Shown here in pieces: positions 20,908 to 30,090 of a stretch of 53,687 nt of DNA. The notes under the pieces are model-generated. The model did no database searches and was not told the DNA's origin. It saw nothing but the letters and a program-made list of their open reading frames with translations. The translations under genes and the position numbers were made by a program. Source of the DNA: Nitrosovibrio sp. Nv4 (lineage in GTDB: Bacteria; Bdellovibrionota; UBA1018; CAIMNF01); the NCBI GenBank assembly GCA_943327105.2, contig CALPVV020000005.1, forward strand, positions 1-53,687, written 5' to 3'. How positions within the stretch are numbered: position 1 is the first letter of the stretch; every line of letters starts with the position of its first letter.

Positions 20908-23703
20908 ATGAACACAATGGACGGCGTTTTGAATGAATTTATCAGTGAAGGCGAAGAAATCCTTCATCGCGTCTCCGATCTATTGCAAAAGATTGAAAAG
21001 GGCGGCTCCACCAAGGAATCGATAGGTGCGATCTATCGTGATGTTCACACACTCAAAGGCAATTCTCAGTTATTTGGATTTCATAAAATTGCTCTTCTTT
21101 CGCACGTCATGGAAGCTGTTCTGGATCCTATCCGGAAACTTGATATCGAAATTTCACCTCGACTCATCGAATGTTGTCTTGGTTCACTCGATTTACTATT
21201 ACGAATGTTAAAAGGCGTTCTAACCAATGAACAAGATCAGTCATTTGAAAAGGAAGTCATTCGTTGGGTAGGTTTACTGGTAGATGCCGCAACAAAACAA
21301 TATGGTGCTAGCTTTCGCTTGAATAAAGATATGCCTGCATGGTTAGAAAATCATCGAGCTATCGCAAACAATAAAAACGATTCCGAACAACAAATAATTG
21401 AAGAAGTGGTAGCAATTCAAACGCCTCCACAACTCGCACCTCAATCCGTTCCTCAACCCGATTCAACCTCTGTTAAACCAGAGACAAAAACTCATAAAGA
21501 GGATGAAGAAAAACCTGTATTCCATAAAAAAATCAGTCCTACCACTGTTGAGATTCAACAAACTCAGTCGGCTCAACCTGCAGAAGCAATCAACACCAAT
21601 CAAATTGACACAAGCATTCGCGTTCCTGTACCTCTACTGGATAAACTGATGAATCTGGTTGGCGAGCTGGTTTTAATTAGAAATCAGTTTCTTCAATATA
21701 GAAATAAACACGAAGAATCTGAGCTATTGAGTCTCAGTAAAAATCTCGACGTTGTAACATCTGATCTTCAAACCGAAGTCATGAACACCCGAATGCAACC
21801 AATCGGTTCAGTTCTCGGCAAGTTTCAACGCATGGTAAGGGATGTTTCAAGAGAACTGGGGAAAAAGATTGATTTGACCTTAGAGGGATCTGAAACAGAG
21901 CTCGACAAAACCTTGCTTGAAGCAATTAAAGATCCGATCACCCATTTGGTGAGAAACTCATGTGACCATGGAATTGAATTTCCAGAAGAAAGAATCAGAA
22001 CTGGTAAACCCGATAATGGGCATCTTCTTATCCGTTCATTTCATGAGGGCGGACAAGTTGTCATTGAGATCTCAGATGACGGACGAGGCTTAGACAGCAA
22101 AAAGATCATTGCAAAAGCCATTGAAAAAGGAATTCTCACTGCTGAACAAAGCCAACGCATGCAGGAACGAGAGATCTTCAACTTGATTTTCATGCCTGGA
22201 TTCACCACAGCCAATCAAGTCTCATCGGTTTCAGGACGTGGTGTTGGAATGGACGTTGTCAAAACCAACATCGCAAAAGTAGGCGGTTCAGTAGAACTTT
22301 CAACTATTACCGGAAAAAGCACAACGATTCGATTAAAAATCCCTCTTACTTTGGCAATTGTTCCTGCACTTATGGTTAAAAGTGGCGGTGAAAAGTTCGC
22401 CATTCCTCAAGTCAAACTCGTTCAACTAGTACGAATTGAAAAAAATGACACTCAAAATAAGATTGAATTTTTGCAAGGAAGCCCGATGTTCAGGCTACGT
22501 GATGTGCTTCTACCATTGATTGATCTTAGAAATGTTGTTCATAAAAACTCAACTGGAATCAAACAGGGCGATGTTACTAATATAGTCATTCTCAGCGTAG
22601 AAAAAGAATATTTCGGTTTAATTGTAGATGAAATTCTTGATACCACCGACATCGTCGTTAAACCGCTCAGCTCTTTCCTTAAGCATCTTATCATGTTTTC
22701 AGGCGCAACCATTTTGGGCGATGGCACTATTGCACTAATACTTGATGTGATTGGAATCGCTACGACTTGTAAAATCAATACAAAGAAAAATCTTACTGAC
22801 GAACAACACTTGAAAGCGATCGAACAGAGAAAGTTATTTACTGATACTCAGGAATTTTTATTGTTTGAACTAGACAATGGAGTAATCCACTCGATACCTC
22901 TTTGTCTGATCAATAGACTTGAAGAATTCAGCATCAAAGATATCGAACAAACAGGAGATCAAAAGGTCGTTCGCTATAGAGGAACAATTCTTCCTATTCT
23001 TAGTCTGAATCAGATATTAGGCTATTCTAAGAAAAGTGCAATCAGTGTCGCAAAAGAGAAGCTTCCAGTTCTGGTCATTCAAAAATCAGGTAAACTTTAT
23101 GGCGTCGAAGTAAATGAAATACAGGATATCGTCACGATTGATCAACAAATTGATGATAGCATCCGTGATCGACCTGGAATTCTCGGAAACCTGATTCACC
23201 AGCAAAAAGTCGTTGCAGTAGTAGATGCACTTGGATTGATCGAACAAGTTGTAACCGGAAAGCCGCTAACGAGGAGTACGACGATCGAAGAAATCAGAAC
23301 CATGAATCGGGAAATGAAGAATAAAAAACTTAAAATTCTTTTTGCCGATGATGTGGTCTTCTTCAGAAGACATGTTTCAAAAGTATTAACTGACGCTGGC
23401 TATGACATTACCCTCGCAGAAGACGGAAAGCGGGCTCTAGAAATCATTGATTCAAGCGGAAGTGATCACTTTAATGTCATCATCTCAGATATTGAAATGC
23501 CGAACATGGATGGTCTTTCATTTGCCCGCGAACTTAGAAAAAGACCCAAGTATAAAACCACTCCACTCATTGCCTTAACCACCCGTTTCCGTGACAAGGA
23601 TATTGAAGATGGAATGAAAGCTGGTTTTGACACCTATCTTGAAAAATTAAATCCGGAAAAATTATTGTCTGCAGTATCAAGCATGATCGGAGGAAACGCA
23701 TGA
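20908..23703 (+). CDS. cheA: CheA histidine kinase with C-terminal receiver domain
   Basis: The protein has 931 aa. HPt (about 1-110; His47 in DVHTLKGNSQLFG), a Pro/Gln/Thr-rich linker (about 160-225), dimerisation domain (LLDKLMNLVGELVLIRN), ATP-binding domain (HLVRNSCDHGIEFP, DDGRGL, SGRGVGMDVVK), a first CheW-like domain, a second CheW-like domain (about 640-780) and a receiver (about 800-931; FADDVVF, IISDIEMPNMDG). It is the kinase of this operon: cheW follows with an ATGA overlap, then MCP, cheB and cheR. The layout with C-terminal receiver is like FrzE or type-IV-pili-type kinases. Confidence 0.95.
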   Translation: MNTMDGVLNEFISEGEEILHRVSDLLQKIEKGGSTKESIGAIYRDVHTLKGNSQLFGFHKIALLSHVMEAVLDPIRKLDIEISPRLIECCLGSLDLLLRMLKGVLTNEQDQSFEKEVIRWVGLLVDAATKQYGASFRLNKDMPAWLENHRAIANNKNDSEQQIIEEVVAIQTPPQLAPQSVPQPDSTSVKPETKTHKEDEEKPVFHKKISPTTVEIQQTQSAQPAEAINTNQIDTSIRVPVPLLDKLMNLVGELVLIRNQFLQYRNKHEESELLSLSKNLDVVTSDLQTEVMNTRMQPIGSVLGKFQRMVRDVSRELGKKIDLTLEGSETELDKTLLEAIKDPITHLVRNSCDHGIEFPEERIRTGKPDNGHLLIRSFHEGGQVVIEISDDGRGLDSKKIIAKAIEKGILTAEQSQRMQEREIFNLIFMPGFTTANQVSSVSGRGVGMDVVKTNIAKVGGSVELSTITGKSTTIRLKIPLTLAIVPALMVKSGGEKFAIPQVKLVQLVRIEKNDTQNKIEFLQGSPMFRLRDVLLPLIDLRNVVHKNSTGIKQGDVTNIVILSVEKEYFGLIVDEILDTTDIVVKPLSSFLKHLIMFSGATILGDGTIALILDVIGIATTCKINTKKNLTDEQHLKAIEQRKLFTDTQEFLLFELDNGVIHSIPLCLINRLEEFSIKDIEQTGDQKVVRYRGTILPILSLNQILGYSKKSAISVAKEKLPVLVIQKSGKLYGVEVNEIQDIVTIDQQIDDSIRDRPGILGNLIHQQKVVAVVDALGLIEQVVTGKPLTRSTTIEEIRTMNREMKNKKLKILFADDVVFFRRHVSKVLTDAGYDITLAEDGKRALEIIDSSGSDHFNVIISDIEMPNMDGLSFARELRKRPKYKTTPLIALTTRFRDKDIEDGMKAGFDTYLEKLNPEKLLSAVSSMIGGNA

Positions 23704-24179
23704 ACAATATGAATGAAACAAGACAGTTTTCGACGTTCTATATCGCAAATCTATTGTATGGAATCGATGTGATGAAAGTTCAGGAAATCACCAAGGCGTT
23801 ACCAATGACCAGAGTACCGCTAGCCCCTGGATATGTAAAAGGCCTGATCAACCTGAGGGGACAGATCTCGACAGCAATTCAACTAAGCGATCTATTCGAA
23901 TTGAATGAAAAAACACCAGATGAACAGATGAATGTTGTCTGTAAAATATCTGATATTCTTGTCTCCTTTCTCGTCGATAGAATTGGCGATGTTATGGAAC
24001 TAGAAAGTAAGAACTTCGAGCCAGCTCCAGATACGGTTCCTGAGAATGTACGAAGATACATCGAAGGCGTCTATATGATCCCGGGTAATCTGATCAGTGT
24101 GATCGACGTAGAACGAATTGTCGAATTCATCACAAAAACTGGAAACGAAAATCAAATTAACAACACTATAAATCAATAA
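23700..24179 (+). CDS. cheW: CheW coupling protein
   Basis: The protein has 159 aa and is one CheW beta-barrel pair. It couples receptor to CheA. Family landmarks are ANLLYGIDVMKVQEI near the start and the conserved LINLRGQISTAIQLSDLF, followed by VDRIGDVMELE. It overlaps the cheA stop by 4 bp (ATGA) and precedes the receptor gene by 15 bp. Confidence 0.95.
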   Translation: MNNMNETRQFSTFYIANLLYGIDVMKVQEITKALPMTRVPLAPGYVKGLINLRGQISTAIQLSDLFELNEKTPDEQMNVVCKISDILVSFLVDRIGDVMELESKNFEPAPDTVPENVRRYIEGVYMIPGNLISVIDVERIVEFITKTGNENQINNTINQ

Positions 24180-24194
24180 AACAAGGAGAAAACA

Positions 24195-25766
24195 ATGGAA
24201 GTTACACAAAACAAAAACAAGAAAAACAATGACAGCAACAATGCAGCCAATATGGGTCAGGATCTACTCTTTTCAATGATCGATTCTGCTCCAATTAACA
24301 TCATGCTTGCCGATAAAACTGGTATCATCACCTACATCAACGATAAAAGCCGTAAAACACTGACCAGCATTGAAGAGCATTTGGCAATCTCTGTGGATGA
24401 AATAGTCGGCTCAAGCTATGATCATTTTCACAAGAACCCGGCACATCAACGCAGAATGCTATCAAACGATCGAAATCTTCCGCATCGTACTATCATTGAT
24501 GTCGGACCTGAAAAACTCGATCTTTTGGTTACTGCAGTACACAATGCGGATGGCGATTATATCGGCCCGATGGTGACTTGGGATGTAGTGACTGAAAAAT
24601 TAAAACTGGAAAATGAAGTGGCACGTGTTCAATCAATGATGGAAAACTCGCCGATCAATACCATGACCTGCACGATGGATTTCAAAATCAGTTATATGAA
24701 TCCAAAAAGCAGAGACACTCTGAAATCAATCGAGAAGGTTCTTCCGATTCCTGTTGATCGTATTGTAGGAAGCTCTATTGACGTATTTCATAAGGCTCCC
24801 GAAAAACAACGCCGGATGCTTTCAGATCCAAGAAACCTTCCACATCGTGCGAAGATTCGCGTTGGTGATCAGATCATGGATCTGTTAGTTTCACCAATCT
24901 ACGACAAAAACAAAAACTACCTTGGGCCCATGGTTACATGGGAATTGATTACCCTCAAAATGCAGCTTTCTGAGTCACTTGACCAGACTTCACAACAGCT
25001 TGCATCTGCCGCAGAAGAGCTATCAGCCGTAGCGACTCAAATGTCAAAAAATGCGATTATGACATCAGAAAAATCAAATACTGCTGCCGCAAATTCTGAA
25101 GAGGTTTCAAAAGGTGTTCAAACCGTTGCAACCAATACAGAAGAACTCGTTGCTTCGATCAAAGAAATTTCCCGCTCATCTTCGGAAGCTGCAGGAATTT
25201 CAAAAGAAGCAATGAAGAAAGCGACTGAGACGAACCTCACCATCAATCAACTTGGCGAAGCAAGTCAGGAAATCGGAAATGTAATTAAAGTCATTAGTTC
25301 GATTGCTCAACAAACCAACTTATTAGCGTTGAATGCTACCATCGAGGCGGCTCGTGCCGGTGATGCTGGTAAGGGATTTGCAGTAGTTGCAAACGAAGTA
25401 AAAGAACTAGCGAAGCAAACGGCCAAGGCAACTGAAGAAATAACAACGAAAATCAGTGCAATTCAGGAAAGTTCAAAAGGTGCTGTCAGCGCGATTGGTT
25501 CAATTTCTAAAGTCATTGAACAAATCAACAACATTTCACTTACTATCGCTGCAGCAGTTGAAGAACAAACTGCAACTTCAAACGAAGTCAGCCGAGTCAT
25601 GCAGGAATCAAGTGGTGCTGTTGAAGGAATTACAAACATTGTTCGTACCGTTGCAGGAGCTGCTCAGGAAAGCTCTACTGGTGCCGCTCAAACTCTGGAA
25701 GCTTCTCGAGGTCTTCATGATCTTGCAAGCCGCCTCAAGGATCTAGTCAGAAAAATGGAAATCTAA
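24195..25766 (+). CDS. soluble methyl-accepting chemotaxis protein with two PAS domains
   Basis: The protein has 523 aa and no transmembrane segment or HAMP domain, so it should be cytoplasmic. Two tandem PAS domains (about 25-135 and 140-255) are clear duplicates; both have GSS-x3-FHK-x-P-x2-QRRMLS and RNLPHR, then a GPMVTW end. The signalling domain (about 260-523) has the receptor tip QQTNLLALNATIEAARAGD and GKGFAVVANEVKELA. The conserved histidines of the PAS motif (FHK, PHR) may bind a cofactor, as in some redox/oxygen receptors, but this is a guess. A good AAGGAG site precedes the ATG. Confidence 0.94.
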   Translation: MEVTQNKNKKNNDSNNAANMGQDLLFSMIDSAPINIMLADKTGIITYINDKSRKTLTSIEEHLAISVDEIVGSSYDHFHKNPAHQRRMLSNDRNLPHRTIIDVGPEKLDLLVTAVHNADGDYIGPMVTWDVVTEKLKLENEVARVQSMMENSPINTMTCTMDFKISYMNPKSRDTLKSIEKVLPIPVDRIVGSSIDVFHKAPEKQRRMLSDPRNLPHRAKIRVGDQIMDLLVSPIYDKNKNYLGPMVTWELITLKMQLSESLDQTSQQLASAAEELSAVATQMSKNAIMTSEKSNTAAANSEEVSKGVQTVATNTEELVASIKEISRSSSEAAGISKEAMKKATETNLTINQLGEASQEIGNVIKVISSIAQQTNLLALNATIEAARAGDAGKGFAVVANEVKELAKQTAKATEEITTKISAIQESSKGAVSAIGSISKVIEQINNISLTIAAAVEEQTATSNEVSRVMQESSGAVEGITNIVRTVAGAAQESSTGAAQTLEASRGLHDLASRLKDLVRKMEI

Positions 25767-26848
25767 TGAGAGTACTCATAGTCGACGATTCGGTTGTATT
25801 TCGCTCTCAAATCAAGGCGGCACTGGAAGGTTCCGCCTTGATTGAGGTCGTCGGTGCTGCCAATAATGGTAAGATCGCATTACAAAAACTTGCTCAAACA
25901 TCGGGTGTTGAATTGATCACACTAGACATGGAAATGCCCGAAATGTCCGGACTTGAAACCATCAAAGAAATTAAAAAGGCCGGTTTTCCAGTAAAAATCA
26001 TTGTTTTTTCATCCGCTACCACTCGCGGCTCTGAAGCGACTCTTGACGCACTGGAAGCCGGTGCTGATGACTTTGTTGCTAAACCAAGCGGTGAAGGAGC
26101 GACTTTTGAGAATGCGTCAGTCCGCATTCGTGATGAGTTATTGCCAAAAATTCTTCAATTCAAAAAAAACCAGGGCATTGATCGTAAACCGGCAATCACT
26201 TCACAATCCTATTCACCTGGTACCCTAAGTAATTCAAGTGACTCAATTAAAGTTGCCAAAAAGAACTTAGACACCTTTATCCCTTCAATAATCGTGATTG
26301 GTTCTTCTACAGGTGGCCCTCCGGCACTTGAACAGGTACTGACTGGGATACAACATCCTCTTCGAATACCAATCGTCATAGCACAACACATGCCGGCAAT
26401 GTTCACTACATCGCTTGCAAAACGAATTAAAACCATTTCAGGCATTGAAACAACCGAAGCTGTTCACGGCGAACCGGTAAAGCCAGGACATATTTATATC
26501 GCTCCGGGAAATTACCATGTTTCTTTCCAACGAATTCAGGCTCAAACACTCTTCAAATTAGATCAAAATCCACCTAGAAATTCTGTAAGACCTTCTGCAG
26601 ATACCTTGTTCGAATCAGCAGCAGATCATTATGGATCCCGTTCAATGGCATTCGTACTGACCGGCATGGGTGAAGACGGACTCGTTGGTTCAAGAGCAAT
26701 TAAAAAAGCCGCAGGCGGTATCATGATTCAAAACAAGGAAAGTTGCGTAGTTTTTGGAATGCCAGGAGCGATCTTCAATGCAGGCTTGCATGATAGCATC
26801 GGAAGCCTCCATCAAATTCAGGCAATGATCAACAAAATGACCTTCTAG
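25766..26848 (+). CDS. cheB: CheB chemotaxis methylesterase
   Basis: CheB removes methyl groups from (and deamidates) receptor glutamates. The protein has 360 aa. The receiver has DD (Asp7/8), Asp54 (ITLDMEMPEMSG) and Lys106. The esterase domain has the catalytic triad Ser181 (GSSTGGP), His208 (AQHMP) and Asp304 (TGMGEDG). The ATG shares its first base with the MCP stop codon. No cheD gene occurs in the locus. Confidence 0.96.
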   Translation: MRVLIVDDSVVFRSQIKAALEGSALIEVVGAANNGKIALQKLAQTSGVELITLDMEMPEMSGLETIKEIKKAGFPVKIIVFSSATTRGSEATLDALEAGADDFVAKPSGEGATFENASVRIRDELLPKILQFKKNQGIDRKPAITSQSYSPGTLSNSSDSIKVAKKNLDTFIPSIIVIGSSTGGPPALEQVLTGIQHPLRIPIVIAQHMPAMFTTSLAKRIKTISGIETTEAVHGEPVKPGHIYIAPGNYHVSFQRIQAQTLFKLDQNPPRNSVRPSADTLFESAADHYGSRSMAFVLTGMGEDGLVGSRAIKKAAGGIMIQNKESCVVFGMPGAIFNAGLHDSIGSLHQIQAMINKMTF

Positions 26849-26862
26849 GGGGAATTCATCAC

Positions 26863-27756
26863 ATGAAATTATTCGGTGAATATTTGATTGAACGAAACAT
26901 CGTCTCGACCGAACAAATGGTGGCAGCTTTGATCCGTCAAACGTCCAAGCTACCTGGGATGGCTGAGATGGCTTACAATAAAAAGCTAATGAGACCAGAC
27001 CAATTATTTAAAATCATGAAATTTCAAAATGAAAATCATTCGGGTTTCATTGAAGCAGCAAAGGAATTGAATATTTGGAATGATAACCTTTCGAAGCAAT
27101 TTGAAAAGATTTCAGACGAACTTAGAACACCTTTGGTACAGATCTTAATTGATATGGAAGCGGCAAAGCTTGAAACCATCACTCATGCGCTTGATGATTT
27201 TTTGGGCGATGTAAAAGACTCGATTGAATCAGGCTCACTTACTGTCGAACCAATCGAAAAAATTGAAGACATTGAAGACATTGAACCGATTCAACAGACC
27301 GATTCATCACCCACCTCTGTTTTATCTTCCACTTATTCTGGTTATTGTCAGTTATTCACCGAAGACAAAAAGAAGATGATTGAAAATGCACTTGATCAGC
27401 TTCAAAATGGTGGAATTTCAATCTCTGTCATGACCACCCTTAAAGACCATCTACACGCTCTGGTCACTGCAGCAAGAAATGCTTCAGCTAAAATGAGCGA
27501 AAATGTCTTAAACTGCATGGAAGGGATGATGGATCAAATCCTCGCTACTCCAGCCTCCAATATCAATGAAGAATTCATCACAAGAATCGGAAAAGTGAAT
27601 TTGGATGCTATCGACTTTCTCTGGCAGTTATCCGTCAAATTGCAGACGGGTCAAAATGAAGATGAATTGATGCTAGATACCGATCTCAAAAAAAATTATG
27701 AAAAAATAGCTGCTGCGGTTGAAATTACTAAATTCGATCTCGACTTTTTATCTTAA
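26863..27756 (+). CDS. chemotaxis-locus protein of unknown function, 297 aa
   Basis: The N-terminal 55 residues (MKLFGEYLIERNIVSTEQM ... RPDQLFKIMKFQ) resemble the small N-terminal domain seen in GspE-type and other bacterial proteins. The rest is mainly helical, with an acidic segment (EKIEDIEDIEPI) near residues 130-145 and a late four-helix-like region. I found no motif for phosphotransfer; there are few histidines in the C-terminal part. An AGGGGG ribosome site precedes the ATG. It sits between cheB and cheR and is probably an accessory part of the same sensory system. Confidence 0.8.
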   Translation: MKLFGEYLIERNIVSTEQMVAALIRQTSKLPGMAEMAYNKKLMRPDQLFKIMKFQNENHSGFIEAAKELNIWNDNLSKQFEKISDELRTPLVQILIDMEAAKLETITHALDDFLGDVKDSIESGSLTVEPIEKIEDIEDIEPIQQTDSSPTSVLSSTYSGYCQLFTEDKKKMIENALDQLQNGGISISVMTTLKDHLHALVTAARNASAKMSENVLNCMEGMMDQILATPASNINEEFITRIGKVNLDAIDFLWQLSVKLQTGQNEDELMLDTDLKKNYEKIAAAVEITKFDLDFLS

Positions 27757-27836
27757 TGGCATTTACGCAAGAACGAATAAGAGCTATTATTAAACACAGT
27801 ACGGAATCGAATGGAGCGTTTAAGCCATGGGGCTGA
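27756..27836 (+). CDS. possible 26-aa ORF bridging to cheR
   Basis: The ATG overlaps the preceding stop (TAATG) and the TGA overlaps the first codons of cheR, so the frame exactly fills the 70-bp gap. The peptide starts MAFTQERIRAII. No ribosome site is present, so it would depend on coupling. It may simply be a translational bridge for cheR, or chance. Confidence 0.25.
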   Translation: MAFTQERIRAIIKHSTESNGAFKPWG

Positions 27837-28654
27837 CAGAACCACAATTAAAATTTTTTGCTGACTATATTGAAAAAGAACTCGGTATTGTCTATGCACC
27901 CATGAACTATTTTCAACTTGAACAACGCATTGAAAAAATTGCATTGTTCCTCAACTTGAAAACTGCTGAAGAAGTCTATGATAAATCATTAAGAGACGGT
28001 ATTTTCGGCGATTTTAAACAGTACCTGCTAGATATTGCGACGAATAACGAAACTTCATTTTTTAGAGACCCGAAAGTTTTTAATGCCGTAGAAAAGCAGA
28101 TCCTTCCACAAATCCTAACCATGACGCCAAAACCGATCCACTATCGAATTTGGTGTGCCGCTTCAAGCTTCGGACAGGAACCTTATTCGGTCGCAATATT
28201 GGCGAATGAGTTTTCGAAAGCAAATCCAACCGGACCTCGATTTGATATTGTTGGAACTGACATTGCAGATCATGCACTTGCCCGCTGCAGAAGTGGTAAA
28301 TATTCGAATCTTGAAATTCAACGGGGATTAACTCCTTCAAGAATCACCCAAAATTTCACAAAAACCGATGATGATCAATGGCAACTGAAATCAGAAGTCA
28401 AAAATCTTGTTAATTATTCAAAACTCAACTTACTTGAGCCTTACATCGGTATGGGAATGTTCAACATCATTTTCTGCCGCTATGTTTTGATCTATCAAGA
28501 CCAAGAACGGAAAAAAGCGATTATTCAAAAACTTGAGCGTTGCCTTGTTCCGGGTGGTTTTCTGATTTTAGGCGCCAGTGAAAGTGCCTTGGGCATTTCA
28601 GAACGTCTTGTTCAAACAAATCTCGAAGGCGTGATCGCCTACCAGAAAAAATGA
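27827..28654 (+). CDS. cheR: CheR chemotaxis methyltransferase
   Basis: CheR methylates receptor glutamates with S-adenosylmethionine. The protein has 275 aa. The N-terminal helical domain is followed by the SAM-binding fold with RIWCAASSFGQEPYSVAI, GTDIADHALARC and NIIFCRYVLIYQ, then a C-terminal GGFLILGASES. The fold is complete and of normal length. The stop overlaps the next start as ATGA. Confidence 0.96.
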   Translation: MGLTEPQLKFFADYIEKELGIVYAPMNYFQLEQRIEKIALFLNLKTAEEVYDKSLRDGIFGDFKQYLLDIATNNETSFFRDPKVFNAVEKQILPQILTMTPKPIHYRIWCAASSFGQEPYSVAILANEFSKANPTGPRFDIVGTDIADHALARCRSGKYSNLEIQRGLTPSRITQNFTKTDDDQWQLKSEVKNLVNYSKLNLLEPYIGMGMFNIIFCRYVLIYQDQERKKAIIQKLERCLVPGGFLILGASESALGISERLVQTNLEGVIAYQKK

Positions 28655-30090
28655 GTTCTCATAATCCCAGCTCCGCTTTGGGTAAAGTCATACAATTTTC
28701 AAAAATCGGCATAGCAACATTTGCTTTGGGCAAGTTCAACAAGGACGCAAGTCGACGTTATTTATTAAGAGAATTGGGAAATCTTCCAGGCATTCCAGCA
28801 AAAATGGGGCAAATCCTGACCATGAAGTTTGGGGCTGATCTCGAAACCGAGAACAAAACTCCAAACCCAATGACTTTAGAGGAAGTGAAAGCAATCATTC
28901 AAGTGGAAGCTCCCGAACTATCCACTCAGATACAAACGATTGATTCACATGCAATCACGGCATCAATCGGTCAAGTTCATCAGGCAACACTCAACTCAGG
29001 TGAATCTGTTGCTATTAAAATCAGATATCCCCAAATTGAACGAGATATTGCCCAACAGTTGAAACTGGTTTTGGGTTCAATGTCTGCATTGCCAGCCCCG
29101 GATGCCTTTAAAATCGATAATGAAGAATACTCTTCATTCTTAAATGATTTTTTCTCAGAAGAAATCAACTACGAAAAGGAAGCGCGCTCACAGCAGCTTT
29201 TCGCAAACGCATGGTCGAATGATTTCCGCTTTGTCATTCCAAAAGTATTTTCCACTCTCAGTACACAATCGGTTTTAGTGCAAACTTTTGAACCTTCGTT
29301 GAGAATTTCCAAAATTATCGATTTTTCACAAAAAGAAAAAAACTATTACAGTGAGTGTCTTAAAGATTTTTTCCTGAAAGGTGTTCTTGATTTTGGTCTT
29401 ATTCATACAGATCTTCATGGAAAAAACTGGGGATTCAGAAGAGAGAAAGCACAAATCGTTTTTTATGATTTTGGCGCAACACTACAACTATCAGCTGAAT
29501 TACGATTGGTGCTTAGAAAATTATCAACTCTTGAAACCGATGATTCTGTCGAGTATCTTGATTTGCTCGAACAACTTGGATTTAACAGGAGAAAGCTGTT
29601 ACCGATTAAAGGTGAATTGAAAGAGCTTTGTTCACTATTATTTGAACCAATCCGCAACCCGGATCAATGGAAACCTTCCCAATGGAAACTTCAGGAACGG
29701 ATCAATTCCCTACTCGGCCAAAACAAGTGGAACTTCAGAACATCAGGACCACCATGGTTTCTGATGTTGATTCGTGGGCTAAACGGTTGGCTAGATGCGC
29801 TTAAACTACTTGAACCCATGACCGATCAACCAAACTCTGAGCCAACAATTCTAACAAAGTTGAGAATCAAGGTTAATGAAAATGGACTTGAAAAGGTTTA
29901 TCTCGAACTTCCAGCCACATCGGTAATCGATCTCGATGCCATGATTCCCAATGAAGTAAAGGAAACGATTCGAGCCAAAGGAATTTCAATATCTGAAATT
30001 CGCGATTCTGCCATTAGAAGTGGCTATATTTCACAGGTACTTTTTGAAGCCGAAACCACTTCAAAAAGGTATAAGGTTTGGCTTGAATAA
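28651..30090 (+). CDS. ABC1/UbiB-family atypical kinase
   Basis: The protein has 479 aa. Family landmarks: PAKMGQILTMKFG (KxGQ segment), SIGQVHQATL with the invariant lysine after it (VAIKIRYP), HTDLHGKNWGF (catalytic loop) and YDFGAT (metal site). Members act as small ATPases in quinone lipid handling, but this one is the more divergent of two in the window. It overlaps cheR by 4 bp (ATGA), so it is translated together with chemotaxis genes, an unusual association. It converges directly with glpK. Confidence 0.9.
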   Translation: MSSHNPSSALGKVIQFSKIGIATFALGKFNKDASRRYLLRELGNLPGIPAKMGQILTMKFGADLETENKTPNPMTLEEVKAIIQVEAPELSTQIQTIDSHAITASIGQVHQATLNSGESVAIKIRYPQIERDIAQQLKLVLGSMSALPAPDAFKIDNEEYSSFLNDFFSEEINYEKEARSQQLFANAWSNDFRFVIPKVFSTLSTQSVLVQTFEPSLRISKIIDFSQKEKNYYSECLKDFFLKGVLDFGLIHTDLHGKNWGFRREKAQIVFYDFGATLQLSAELRLVLRKLSTLETDDSVEYLDLLEQLGFNRRKLLPIKGELKELCSLLFEPIRNPDQWKPSQWKLQERINSLLGQNKWNFRTSGPPWFLMLIRGLNGWLDALKLLEPMTDQPNSEPTILTKLRIKVNENGLEKVYLELPATSVIDLDAMIPNEVKETIRAKGISISEIRDSAIRSGYISQVLFEAETTSKRYKVWLE

